NCBI RefSeq assembly: GCF_900108565.1
Contig: NZ_LT629971.1
Coordinates: forward strand, 1,860,001-1,924,000
From: Mycolicibacterium rutilum
GTDB taxonomy: Bacteria > Actinomycetota > Actinomycetes > Mycobacteriales > Mycobacteriaceae
DNA: 64,000 nucleotides
Direction of reading: 5' to 3'
Shown here: positions 9,658-20,406 of the stretch, piece by piece
Layout: every line of letters starts with the position of its first letter
Position numbering within the stretch: position 1 is the stretch's first letter
Translations under genes and position numbers: made by a program
Notes under the pieces: model-generated
The model's input: the letters and a program-made list of their open reading frames with translations, nothing else
The model's database searches: none
Told to the model about the DNA's origin: nothing

Positions 9658-10842
9658 TCATCGCATCTGTCCCGCGCCCACGTACGGGTACGGGCTGGTC
9701 AGCAGATCGCCCTCGGCGAACCGGGACAGTCGGAAGTCGGTCTCGGGGATCCGCGGGTCGCTGCTGCGCCCGTCGACCACCAGATCGGCGATCAGCCGGC
9801 CGACCGCGGGCGCGATCTTGAAGCCGTGGCCGCTGAAGCCGGCCGCGACCACGAGCCCGTCGACGCCGGCCCTGCTGATCACCGGGTTCCAGTCCGGGGT
9901 GGCGTCGTAGCAGCCGGCGTAGCTGCTGGTGATCGCCGCGTCGGTGAATCCCGGGAACCGGGTCCCGACGCGCTCGACGGTCAGGTCCACGAACGCCTCG
10001 GTGGCGCGATTGAGGTAGCGGTCCGGGTCGGCATCCTCGGCGTCGGACAGGTCGCTGTTGCCGAACAGGATCTCGCCGCCGAGTTCGGGCCGGATGTACT
10101 GCAGCGAGACCAGGTCGGAGAACACCGGGACCGGACCGACCTCGACACCCGGTGAGATCAGCACGATCTGCTCGCGCACCACCCGGATCGGCACGTCGAC
10201 GCCGTACGGCTCGAGGAACGGCTTGGTCCAGACGCCGGTCGCGACGACGACGGTGTTGGCGGACACCGTGTCGCCGTCGGCGGTGCGCACGCCGGTGACC
10301 CGGTCGCCGTCGACGACGAGTCCGGTCGCGGTCACGCCCTGCCGGATCCGCACGCCCGCGGCACGCGCCGCCGCCGCGAACGCCTGCGCGGTCTGATAGG
10401 CGTCGCCGTAGCCGCCGCGGGGCTCCCAACCGAACGCCGCGAACGGTGACAGGTCCGCCCACGGCCACATCCGCGCCACCTCGGCGGCGTCGATCTCCTC
10501 GGTCTGCACCCCGACGGACCGTTGCGCGGCAAGGCTTTTACGCAGCGCGTCGACGTCCTTTGGGCCGACGCCGACGACGTAGCCGGTCTGCCGGAACCCG
10601 ATGTCGTCGCCGAAGATTTCCTCGGCTTTCTCGAATACCTCGAGCCCGACGGTGGCCATCGCCGCCAGCGAGCTGACGCCGTAGTGGCAGCGCACGATGC
10701 CGCTGGACTTGCCGGTCATCCCGGAGCCGACGGTGTTGCGTTCCAGCACAACGACATCGGTGATGCCGCGCTGGCTCAGCGCCCACGCCGCGGCGGTGCC
10801 CTCGAGCCCGCCGCCGACGATGACGACGTCCGCCGTGGTCAC
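9658..10842 (-). CDS. FAD-dependent oxidoreductase, DAO / sarcosine oxidase beta-like
   Basis: 394-residue flavoprotein with an N-terminal dinucleotide-binding motif (VIVGGGLEGTAAAWALSQRG) and the DAO-family C-terminus GLVVAAGFSGHGFKIAPAVGRLIADLVVDG. These enzymes oxidise secondary or tertiary amines such as sarcosine or N-methylated amino acids. GTG 10842 overlaps the stop of the FMN protein by four bases (GTGA). In methylotrophs N-methylglutamate is oxidised by a multi-subunit sarcosine-oxidase-like dehydrogenase; this single protein could fill that role in the cluster, with oxygen or another acceptor. The substrate is inferred from context only. Confidence 0.88.
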   Translation of the reverse strand: MTTADVVIVGGGLEGTAAAWALSQRGITDVVVLERNTVGSGMTGKSSGIVRCHYGVSSLAAMATVGLEVFEKAEEIFGDDIGFRQTGYVVGVGPKDVDALRKSLAAQRSVGVQTEEIDAAEVARMWPWADLSPFAAFGWEPRGGYGDAYQTAQAFAAAARAAGVRIRQGVTATGLVVDGDRVTGVRTADGDTVSANTVVVATGVWTKPFLEPYGVDVPIRVVREQIVLISPGVEVGPVPVFSDLVSLQYIRPELGGEILFGNSDLSDAEDADPDRYLNRATEAFVDLTVERVGTRFPGFTDAAITSSYAGCYDATPDWNPVISRAGVDGLVVAAGFSGHGFKIAPAVGRLIADLVVDGRSSDPRIPETDFRLSRFAEGDLLTSPYPYVGAGQMR

Positions 10843-12185
10843 GAGCCCGGGATCCAGGTCGTGCCGGCCAGCGGCACCCGCGCCATCGCCGCCGCCTCGA
10901 TCGTCACCGCGACGAGGTCCTCGGGTTCGAGGTGGCAGACGTGCGCCTTGCCGCAGGCGCGGGCGATGGTCTGCGCCTCCATCGTCAATACGCGCAGGTA
11001 GTTGGCGAGGCGGCGGCCACCCTCGATCGGGTCGAACCGCGCCGCCAGGTCCGGATCCTGTGTGCTGATCCCCGCCGGGTCCCTACCGTCCTGGAAGTCG
11101 TCGAAGAATCCCGCGGCGCTGCCCAGCTTCTCGTATTCGGCGGCGTAGCGAGGATGGTTGTCGCCCAATGCGATCAGCGCCGCCGTGCCGATCGCCACGG
11201 CATCGGCGCCCAACGCCAGTGCCTTGGCCACGTCGGCCCCGGTCCGGATGCCGCCGCTCACAATCAATTGCACTCCGTTATTCCCCGTCGCTCCGCCAGC
11301 TCCGCTCGCCCTGGCCCGGTGCACCCCCAGTTCCTGCAGCGCCTGCACCGCCTCCGGCACCGCGGCGAGCGTCGGGATGCCGACGTGCTCGATGAACACC
11401 TCCTGCGTGGCAGCGGTGCCGCCCTGCATGCCGTCGACCACCACCACGTCGGCGCCCGCGTGCACCGCGAGCTTGACGTCGTAGTACGTGCGGGTGGCGC
11501 CGACCTTGACGTAGATCGGCTTCTCCCAGTCGGTGATCTCCCGCAACTCGTTGATCTTGATGGTCAGGTCGTCGGGGCCGGTCCAGTCCGGGTGCCGGCA
11601 GGCCGAGCGCTGGTCGATGCCCTCGGGCAGCGTGCGCATCCCGGCCACGCGCGGAGAGATCTTCTGGCCCAGCAGCATTCCGCCGCCGCCCGGTTTGGCG
11701 CCCTGACCGAGCACCACCTCGATCGCGTCGGCCTTGCGCAGGTCGTCGGGGTTCATCCCGTAGCGCGACGGGAGGTACTGGTAGACCAGGTACTTGCTCT
11801 GGCCGCGCTCCTCGGGCGTCATGCCGCCGTCGCCGGTGGTCGTCGACGTGCCGACCTCGCTGGCGCCGCGGCCGAGCGCCTCCTTGGCCGGGCCGGACAG
11901 CGCGCCGAACGACATCCCGGCGATGGTGACCGGGATGTCCAGGTGCAGCGGGTGTTTGGCGTGCCGGTCACCCAGGACGACGTCGGTGTCGCAGCGCTCG
12001 CGGTAGCCCTCCAGCGGATAGCGCGACATCGACGCGCCGAGGAACAGCAGATCGTCGAAATGCGGCAGCGGCCGTTTGGCGCCCCAGCCGCGGATGTCGT
12101 AGATGCCGGTGTCGGCGGCCCGCTGGATCGCGGCGATCGTGGAGCGGTCGAAGGTGGCGGATTCGCGTAGTGCCCAGTTGGTCAT
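10839..12185 (-). CDS. FMN-binding glutamate synthase-like protein (GlxD/MgsC type)
   Basis: 448 residues covering only the FMN-binding TIM-barrel domain of glutamate synthase. Seen: ISFGALSGPAKEALGRG-type segment (MSFGALSGPAKEAL), GTSTTTGDGGMTPEE, GAKPGGGGMLLGQKI, VKVGATRTYYDVKLAV, VDGMQGGTAATQ, ASGGIRTGADVAKALALGADAV-type FMN site (VSGGIRTGADVAK), and a Cys pair (ACGKAHVCHLE) where the Fe-S cluster of the family lies. It would be the catalytic subunit joining an amine or ammonia to 2-oxoglutarate or glutamate. The ATG overlaps the previous stop (ATGA). Family relatives are the GlxD and N-methylglutamate synthase MgsC subunits. Confidence 0.88.
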   Translation of the reverse strand: MTNWALRESATFDRSTIAAIQRAADTGIYDIRGWGAKRPLPHFDDLLFLGASMSRYPLEGYRERCDTDVVLGDRHAKHPLHLDIPVTIAGMSFGALSGPAKEALGRGASEVGTSTTTGDGGMTPEERGQSKYLVYQYLPSRYGMNPDDLRKADAIEVVLGQGAKPGGGGMLLGQKISPRVAGMRTLPEGIDQRSACRHPDWTGPDDLTIKINELREITDWEKPIYVKVGATRTYYDVKLAVHAGADVVVVDGMQGGTAATQEVFIEHVGIPTLAAVPEAVQALQELGVHRARASGAGGATGNNGVQLIVSGGIRTGADVAKALALGADAVAIGTAALIALGDNHPRYAAEYEKLGSAAGFFDDFQDGRDPAGISTQDPDLAARFDPIEGGRRLANYLRVLTMEAQTIARACGKAHVCHLEPEDLVAVTIEAAAMARVPLAGTTWIPGS

Positions 12186-12871
12186 CAGTAGCTCGCAGCG
12201 TTGTCGGTGTGGAAGTGGTAGAGGGAGCGCGCCGAGCCGTAGCGGGTGTAGTCGGCGGTGTCGTCGTCGTGAAAGCCTGCCGATGACAACAGTTTCCGCA
12301 ACTCGGCGTGGTGCTCGGCGCGCATCGGCTTGGGCACGCAGTCGGCGCCCAGCGATGCGACGTCACCGCGGACGTAGAGCCGGGCCTCGTAGATCGAGTC
12401 GCCGAGTGCCTCCCCGGCATCGCCGCGCACGACCAGGCGGCCGGCCTGCGCCATGAACGCGCTCATGTGTCCGATGTTGCCGCCGACCACGATGTCGACG
12501 CCCTTCATGGAGATGCCGCAGCGCGCGGCCGCGTCACCCTCGATAACCAGCAGCCCGCCGTGCGCGGTGGCGCCCGCCGACTGCGAGGCGTTGCCCTTGA
12601 CCCAGACCACGCCGCTCATCATGTTCTCCGCGACGCCGGTGCCCGCGTTGCCGTTGACGGTGACCTCGGCGCGCTGGTTCATCCCGGCGGCGTAGTAGCC
12701 GACGTGCCCGTCGATCGTCACGCGCACCGGTGCGTTGAGGCCGACCGCGACGTTGTGTGCGCCAGCGGGATTGGTGATCACGAATTCACCGGACAGGCCG
12801 GGCGCGTGCAGGGCGGTGTTGACCTCGCGAAGCGGCGTGGCGGCCAGGTCGTAAGCCACTACCGTGTCCAT
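12185..12871 (-). CDS. GXGXG-domain protein (GlxC/MgsB type)
   Basis: 228 residues forming the beta-helix normally found at the C-terminus of glutamate synthase, here a separate subunit. Repeated Gly-rich turns are visible: VTIDGHVGYYAAGMNQRAEVTVNGNAGTGVAENM, WVKGNASQSAGATAHGG, VIEGDAAARCGISMKGVDIVVGGNIGHMSA and VRGDAGEALGDSIYEARLYVRGDV. ATG 12871 lies inside the end of the amidotransferase gene (13-base overlap) and the stop overlaps the FMN-subunit ATG. In whole glutamate synthase this domain is structural; a scaffold role in the complex is inferred. Confidence 0.86.
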   Translation of the reverse strand: MDTVVAYDLAATPLREVNTALHAPGLSGEFVITNPAGAHNVAVGLNAPVRVTIDGHVGYYAAGMNQRAEVTVNGNAGTGVAENMMSGVVWVKGNASQSAGATAHGGLLVIEGDAAARCGISMKGVDIVVGGNIGHMSAFMAQAGRLVVRGDAGEALGDSIYEARLYVRGDVASLGADCVPKPMRAEHHAELRKLLSSAGFHDDDTADYTRYGSARSLYHFHTDNAASY

Positions 12872-13731
12872 GCGTACACCACCTCCGGTTCGGGCTCCCA
12901 GATCTTGGCCGCGCCGACGCCGGGCAGGCCGGCCAGCGCGCGGTACTCGCTGGCCATCGCCACCCAGTCGGCGGTCTCGGCGATCACCGCGGGTTTGCAA
13001 GCGATCGCGTCGCGCACCACCGCGAACGAATCGCGGTTGGACACCAGCAGCGTGTAGAACCCGTCGAACACCGCGCACAGCTCCTTGAGCGCGGATTCGA
13101 CGTCGCGGCCCTGCGCCAGCTGGTGCGCGATGAACCGCGCGCCCACCTCGGTGTCGTTCTCGCTGTCGAAACGGACTCCGGCCGCGCGTAATTCGCGCCT
13201 GATGGTGGCGTGGTTGGCGAACGACCCGTTGTGCACCATGCACTGTTCGGGCCCGACCGCGTAGGGATGGCAGCCCGCGGGTGTGACGGCCGACTCGGTG
13301 GCCATCCGGGTGTGCCCGACGCCCTGCCAGCCCTGCACGTCGGCCAGACCCCAGTTCTCGGTCAGCACGCGCGGGTGGCCGACGCCCTTGAGCACCGCGA
13401 GGTCGGCCCCGAAGCCGGCGATCAGTGCGCCGGGGTACGCCGCGCGCACGGCGGCCAGCAGGGTCTCGGAATTGATGTCGCCCGTCACCAGGAACGTCTC
13501 GTCGTGGCGGCTGACGGCGACGTCGAGGCCGATCGCCTCGGCGGTCGGTTCGGCCTCGAGCACCGAGACGCAGCCGTGTCCCGGCGGTGACAATGTGGGG
13601 TCGCCATACACGGCCACCCCGGCCGAATCCGAACCGCGGTCGCCCATTTCGCAGAGCATGCCGGTGAGCAGTTCACCCAGCCGGGGGTACAGGTCGGGGT
13701 TTCGCAGGTGCAGGCCCACGATTCCGCACAT
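12859..13731 (-). CDS. Class II glutamine amidotransferase-like protein (GlxB/MgsA type)
   Basis: 290 residues beginning MCGIVGLHLRNP, so the N-terminal nucleophile Cys2 is kept after Met removal. Other Ntn amidotransferase marks are MGDRGSDSAGVAVYG, GVGHTRMATESAV, CMVHNGSFANHATIRREL and NDTEVGARFIAHQL. It corresponds to the glutaminase domain of glutamate synthase as a free subunit. Because the site looks intact it could release an amine from a gamma-glutamyl amide made by the adjacent ligase, or ammonia from glutamine. ATG 13731 is 17 bases after the upstream ligase stop. Confidence 0.87.
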   Translation of the reverse strand: MCGIVGLHLRNPDLYPRLGELLTGMLCEMGDRGSDSAGVAVYGDPTLSPPGHGCVSVLEAEPTAEAIGLDVAVSRHDETFLVTGDINSETLLAAVRAAYPGALIAGFGADLAVLKGVGHPRVLTENWGLADVQGWQGVGHTRMATESAVTPAGCHPYAVGPEQCMVHNGSFANHATIRRELRAAGVRFDSENDTEVGARFIAHQLAQGRDVESALKELCAVFDGFYTLLVSNRDSFAVVRDAIACKPAVIAETADWVAMASEYRALAGLPGVGAAKIWEPEPEVVYAWTR

Positions 13732-13748
13732 ATCGTGCCGGTCCTTTC

Positions 13749-15053
13749 TCAGAAGGCGGTCAGGTAGTTGTCGATCTCCCACGCGGTCACCGCACTGTGG
13801 TAGGCGAAGAACTCGTCGCGTTTGAGGTTCGCGAAGTAGGCGGCCACGCCCTCGCCTGCGGCGTCGAGCACACCGGTGACGACGGGATCGCCCTCGAGTT
13901 CGTCGATCGCATGCAGCAGTGTCGCGGGCAGTGGCGAACGATGTTGCGCGCCAATATCTCCGGGGTCCGCGCTGCGCTTGATCCCGTCGAGCCCCGCACC
14001 GAGAGCCGCGGCGATCGCGAGGTAGGGGTTGGCCGAGCCGTCGCCGCCGCGCAGCTCGATGCGCTGGGCGTCGGGCACGCGGATGTAGTGGGTGCGGTCG
14101 TTGCCGCCGTAGCTCGGGGTGTTCGGCGACCACGACGCTCCCGAGGCGGTCGCGGTGGCGCGAGTCCGCTTGTAGGAGTTGACCGTCGGCGCGACGACCG
14201 CCTGCAGGGCGCACGCGTGCTCGAGGATGCCGCCGAGGAACGCGTACGCGGTCTCCGAAAGGCCGAGCCCGCGGTCGTCGGTTTCCGACGGGAACACCGG
14301 GGTGCCGGCGCTGGTCAGCGACAGGTGCAGATGCAGTCCGCTGCCGGTGCGGTCGGTGAACGGCTTGGGCATGAACGTGGCGACCATGCCGCGTTCGGCG
14401 GCGATCGTCGACAGCAGATACCGCAGCGTGACGACGCGGTCGGCGGTGGTGAGCGCGTCGGCGAACTGGAAGTTCTGCTCGAACTGGCCGTTTCCGTCCT
14501 CGTGGTCGTTGGCGTAGTTCGACCAGCCGAGCGAGTTCATCGCGGTCGAGATCGCGGTCAGGTGGTCATACATCCGGGTGACGCCGCGCGCGTCGTAGCA
14601 GGGCTGGGCGGCGGTGTCGTGGGCGTCGGCCGTGCACAGCCCGCCGTCGGCGGTGCGGCGCAGCAGGAAGTACTCCACCTCGGCGCCCACCCACGGTTCG
14701 AACCCGGCGTCGGCGGCCTGCTGGATCAGCGTCTTGAGGATGACCCGCGGTGCGTACGGCCACGGCGCGCCCTCGACGTGCGGATCGCAGTGCACGATCG
14801 CCAGGCCGTCCTTGATGAACGGGACCGGCGTGAACGACGCGGGGTCCGGAATCGCCATCAGGTCAGGGTCTTTGGGCTCCTGGCCCATCGCGCCGACGGC
14901 GTAGCCGGCGAAGCCGACGCCCTCGGTGGCGAGCAGGTCGACCGCCTCGACGGGAACCAGCTTGGCGCAGGGCTTTCCGCGTAGGTCGACGAACAACGCG
15001 AGGATGAACTTGGTCCCTGACTGCTCGGCCAGGGTCGCGAGATCGTGAGACAT
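13749..15053 (-). CDS. Glutamine synthetase-family ligase (GMAS/type III-like)
   Basis: 434-residue GS-fold ligase. GS landmarks: AEVEYFLLRR (metal-binding Glu), NYANDHEDGNGQFEQNFQ in place of the usual NHE...GQ region, FMPKPFTDRTGSGLHLHLSL (ATP/metal site) and RIELRGGDGSANPYLAIAAAL. It lacks the adenylylation Tyr motif of housekeeping GlnA. Family relatives make gamma-glutamylmethylamide from glutamate and methylamine, or related gamma-glutamylamines. Placement directly before three split glutamate-synthase subunits favours that role; a plain glutamine synthetase is the main alternative. A GAAAC-n6-GAAAC motif and the amt terminator lie just upstream. Confidence 0.88.
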   Translation of the reverse strand: MSHDLATLAEQSGTKFILALFVDLRGKPCAKLVPVEAVDLLATEGVGFAGYAVGAMGQEPKDPDLMAIPDPASFTPVPFIKDGLAIVHCDPHVEGAPWPYAPRVILKTLIQQAADAGFEPWVGAEVEYFLLRRTADGGLCTADAHDTAAQPCYDARGVTRMYDHLTAISTAMNSLGWSNYANDHEDGNGQFEQNFQFADALTTADRVVTLRYLLSTIAAERGMVATFMPKPFTDRTGSGLHLHLSLTSAGTPVFPSETDDRGLGLSETAYAFLGGILEHACALQAVVAPTVNSYKRTRATATASGASWSPNTPSYGGNDRTHYIRVPDAQRIELRGGDGSANPYLAIAAALGAGLDGIKRSADPGDIGAQHRSPLPATLLHAIDELEGDPVVTGVLDAAGEGVAAYFANLKRDEFFAYHSAVTAWEIDNYLTAF

Positions 15054-15098
15054 TCCAGCACAACCTGTCTTCTGTGGTGAATCTTCGTATCCTGTAGG

Positions 15099-15114
15099 GA
15101 AACTCGATGGAAAC
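15099..15114. promoter_or_regulatory. GlnR-like motif GAAAC-n6-GAAAC
   Basis: Two GAAAC half-sites 11 bases apart (15099-15103 and 15110-15114) satisfy the AC-n9-AC spacing described for the mycobacterial nitrogen regulator GlnR. They lie about 50 bases before the ligase start. A single half-site pair can occur by chance. Confidence 0.35.
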
Positions 15115-15120
15115 GGGCCA

Positions 15121-15151
15121 GCCGGCGCGGGCCAGAGGCATCCGCGCCGGC
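15121..15151 (-). terminator. Hairpin after amt, before the ligase gene
   Basis: Perfect 10-bp stem GCCGGCGCGG / CCGCGCCGGC with an 11-base loop, starting 11 bases after the amt stop on the minus strand. There is no U-run, as is common in this group. It suggests that amt and the ligase operon are separate or only partly coupled transcripts. Confidence 0.5.
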
Positions 15152-15162
15152 CGGGGTCCGGA

Positions 15163-16419
15163 TCAGGCGGGCTCGGGCTGCAGCGCGTACGCCGAGTCGC
15201 GGTGGAACTTGGCGTCGATACCGGTCTCCTCCTCGTCGGGGGAGATCCGGATGCCCATCGTCTTCTTGATCGCGAGGGCGATGAGGTAGGCGACGACGAA
15301 CGAGTACAGCATCACCGCGCCCGCGGCGACGGCCTGCTTCCACAACTGCTCGATGCCGCCGCCGTAGAACAGTCCATTGGTGGCGCCGGGCATCGTCTCG
15401 CTGGCGAAGAAGCCGATCAGCAGGGTGCCGATCAGGCCGCCGACCAGGTGCACGCCGACCACGTCGAGGCTGTCGTCGTACCCGAAGCGGTCCTTGAGGC
15501 CGACCGCGTACACGCAGATGGCACCGGCGATCGCGCCCACGCAGATCGCGCCGACCGGGGTGACCGAACCGCAGGCGGGGGTGATCGCGACCAGGCCGGT
15601 GATGGCGCCCGAGGCCGCGCCGACGCCGGTGACGTGACCGGTCTTGAACTTCTCGACCGCCAGCCAGGCCAGCGTCGCCGAGCAGGTCGCGACGAACGTC
15701 GTCACCATCACGATGGACGCCGCGGTGCCCGCGGCCAGCGCCGAACCGCCGTTGAACGCGTACCAGCCCGCCCACAGCAGGCCGGCGCCGAGCAGCGTCA
15801 GCGGCACGTTGTGCGGTTTGCGGCTGCCGAACAGGGCGGAGCGGCCCAGCACGATCGCCACGGCCAGCGCCGCGGCCCCGGCGTTGATGTGCACGGCGGT
15901 GCCACCCGCGAAGTCCAGTGCGCCGAGCTTGTTGGCGATCCAGCCGCCGACCGAATCCTCGGTCACCACACCGTCGAACGCGAACACCCAGTGCGCGGCG
16001 GGGAAGTAGACCAGCACCGCCCACAGCCCGGCGAACACCATCCACGCGCTGAACTTCATCCGGTCGGCGGCCGCACCTGACACCAGCGCGACTGTGATGG
16101 CCGCGAACAACGCCTGGAACAACGCGAACAAACTGATCGGCAGGCCGTCGACGGTCGTCATCGCCTCGGTGAGATCGGTCAGCCCGTCGAATTCGGTGAA
16201 GCTGCCGATGAATCCGCCGTAGGAGGTGCCGAACACCATCGAGAAGCCGAACAGCACCCAGAGGACGCCGACCAGCGCCGCGGCGCCGAAGGTCATCATC
16301 ATCATGTTGATCGAGCTCTTCACCGACACCATGCCGCCGTAGAAAAGCGCGAGCCCGGGGATCATCAGCGTGAGCGCGATGATGCAACACAGCATGAACG
16401 CCGTGGTTCCTCTATCCAT
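15163..16419 (-). CDS. amt: Ammonium transporter, Amt/MEP/Rh family
   Basis: 418-residue inner-membrane channel with eleven predicted membrane spans. The pore twin histidines lie in GGTAVHINAGAAAL and VGVHLVGGLIGTLL, and the external substrate region has FVAGLWAVLVYFPAAHWVF-like sequence. ATG 16419 is chosen because AGGAG lies seven bases upstream and the first transmembrane helix starts at once. A longer frame to 16464 adds a polar N-terminus without support. Amt proteins also conduct methylammonium, which suits the amine-type cluster downstream. No glnK gene follows, unlike the usual amtB-glnK pair. Confidence 0.95.
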   Translation of the reverse strand: MDRGTTAFMLCCIIALTLMIPGLALFYGGMVSVKSSINMMMMTFGAAALVGVLWVLFGFSMVFGTSYGGFIGSFTEFDGLTDLTEAMTTVDGLPISLFALFQALFAAITVALVSGAAADRMKFSAWMVFAGLWAVLVYFPAAHWVFAFDGVVTEDSVGGWIANKLGALDFAGGTAVHINAGAAALAVAIVLGRSALFGSRKPHNVPLTLLGAGLLWAGWYAFNGGSALAAGTAASIVMVTTFVATCSATLAWLAVEKFKTGHVTGVGAASGAITGLVAITPACGSVTPVGAICVGAIAGAICVYAVGLKDRFGYDDSLDVVGVHLVGGLIGTLLIGFFASETMPGATNGLFYGGGIEQLWKQAVAAGAVMLYSFVVAYLIALAIKKTMGIRISPDEEETGIDAKFHRDSAYALQPEPA

Positions 16420-16550
16420 CAACCATCTCCTGGAGTGAGGCGGCCCCGCCGCGGAGCCGTTCACTGCCAGTAACCGATGTTTCTGTTACGTGGACCGCCT
16501 CATCATGTTGCGCGCACGTAACGAATCGAGTGCTGGCTAGAGTTCGAGCG

Positions 16551-17003
16551 GTGAGAAGGCTCGACCGGCGGTGGTGGATCGCGATCGGTGTCGTCGTGGT
16601 GGCGATCGTGGCGCTGGTCTACACCCAGCTGCAGAAACCCCCCGCCGAATGCGGTCCGGTGCGCGACCTGCTGGAGTTCAATTCCGAACAGGGCGACCTG
16701 ATCCGCGAGAAGGGGGAGGGCGAAGAGGGACTGCCGACGGCTGCCGACGAGCTCGCCTACCGGCAGTGGGCCGACGGTCTGGCCGAGCGCGCCCGCAAGA
16801 TCGACGCCCCGGAACTGCGGTTCACCGCGATCGACGCGGCGGATCTGGCGGGCGCCTTCGTCCGCAAGTTGCCGGAACTGCGGGCGGAGGCCGACGCCCA
16901 GGCGCCCGGCGCCCCGACCCCGCAGATCGTCTACGAGATGTCGGCGCTCGACGATCAGCTGCAGCGCAGGCTCTCCGAGTTGGCAACTGCTTGCGACGCC
17001 TGA
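16551..17003 (+). CDS. Membrane-anchored hypothetical protein
   Basis: About 150 residues: a basic N-terminus (RRLDRRWW), one membrane helix (IAIGVVVVAIVALVYTQL), then a soluble, Glu-rich alpha-helical domain that probably faces outside. No family recognised. The two Cys residues (ECGPV and near-terminal TACDA) could form a disulfide closing the outer domain. GTG 16551 places the helix near the N-terminus; GTG 16530 is an alternative. It is divergent from amt. Confidence 0.7.
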   Translation: MRRLDRRWWIAIGVVVVAIVALVYTQLQKPPAECGPVRDLLEFNSEQGDLIREKGEGEEGLPTAADELAYRQWADGLAERARKIDAPELRFTAIDAADLAGAFVRKLPELRAEADAQAPGAPTPQIVYEMSALDDQLQRRLSELATACDA

Positions 17004-17026
17004 CCGGACGCATAAGGTGACTTATC

Positions 17027-18010
17027 GTGTGCACCCGCGTCGTTTATCTAGGTACCTCTGACCGCATCGTCACCGGCCGCTCGATGGACTGGAAGGCCGA
17101 GATCGCGACCAATCTGTGGGCGCTGCCGCGCGGTGTCCAGCGAACCGGCCAGGCCGGTGCGAACTCCGCGCAGTGGACGTCGAAGTACGGCAGCGTCGTC
17201 GCCACCGGCTACGACATCTGCACGACCGACGGGCTGAACGAGGCCGGGCTTGCGGTGAACCTGCTGTGGCTGGCCGAATCGCAGTACCCCGCCGCGACCG
17301 CCGACGGGCCCGCGGTCTCGTTGGCGCTGTGGGGTCAGTACGTGCTGGACAACTTCGCCACCGTCGCCGAGGCGGTGCAGGCGCTGCGCGCGACGCCGCT
17401 GCGGGTCGCCACCACCGAGGTGCCGGGCGAGGGCCGGATGGCGACGCTGCACCTGGCGATGTCGGACCGCACCGGCGACAGCGCGATCATCGAGTACATC
17501 GACGGCGAACAGACCATCCATCACGGCAGGCAGTACCAGGTGATGACCAACTCGCCGACCTTCGACAAACAGCTGGCGATCACCGAGTACTGGAAGGACA
17601 TCGGCGGCACGGTCATGCTGCCGGGCACCAACCGCGCCGCCGACCGGTTCGTGCGGGCGTCGTTCTACATCAACACCGTGCCCAAGACCGACGACCCGCT
17701 GCTGGCGGCCGCGACCGTGTTCAGCGTCGTGCGCAACGCGTCGGTGCCCTACGGGATTGCCACCGCCGACGAACCGAACATCTCGACCACCCGGTGGCGC
17801 ACGGTCATCGACCACAAGGCCCTGCGCTACTTCTTCGAGTCCGCGCTCTCGCCGAACACGTTCTGGGTCGAACTGGACAACCTCGACCTCTCGCCCGGCG
17901 CGCCCACCAAGCGGCTGCCGCTCGGCGAGGGCGAGAAGACGATCTACGCCGGCGACGCCTCCGCGCGATTCGAGCAGGCCGACCCGTTCGCTTTCCTGGG
18001 AGTGCCCTGA
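17027..18010 (+). CDS. Linear amide C-N hydrolase (choloylglycine hydrolase/penicillin V acylase family)
   Basis: 327-residue Ntn hydrolase. The frame starts at GTG encoding Met followed directly by Cys (MCTRVVYLG), so Cys2 becomes the N-terminal nucleophile. Other family marks are TGRSMDWKAEIATNLWALPRG, GLNEAGLAVNLLWL, MTNSPTFDKQLAITEYW and the NAADRF-like RAADRFVRASF. There is no signal peptide. Substrates in the family include bile-salt amides, penicillin V and acyl-homoserine lactones; none can be assigned from sequence alone. Confidence 0.9.
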   Translation: MCTRVVYLGTSDRIVTGRSMDWKAEIATNLWALPRGVQRTGQAGANSAQWTSKYGSVVATGYDICTTDGLNEAGLAVNLLWLAESQYPAATADGPAVSLALWGQYVLDNFATVAEAVQALRATPLRVATTEVPGEGRMATLHLAMSDRTGDSAIIEYIDGEQTIHHGRQYQVMTNSPTFDKQLAITEYWKDIGGTVMLPGTNRAADRFVRASFYINTVPKTDDPLLAAATVFSVVRNASVPYGIATADEPNISTTRWRTVIDHKALRYFFESALSPNTFWVELDNLDLSPGAPTKRLPLGEGEKTIYAGDASARFEQADPFAFLGVP

Positions 18011-18100
18011 TCACAGGGGGCCGATGACCGGCGGGAAAAACCAGGTGCGCGCAGCCCTTATCCTTGTTGGGATCTTCCCCGCGGTTGAAAGGCTTGTTCA

Positions 18101-20404
<2,304 letters not shown>

Positions 20405-20406
20405 AT

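Noticed and set aside
16470..16522. Three GTNAC boxes upstream of amt as a GlnR operator
   Set aside because: Spacing of the boxes does not follow the 11-base period; only scattered AC-n9-AC pairs remain, too weak to annotate.
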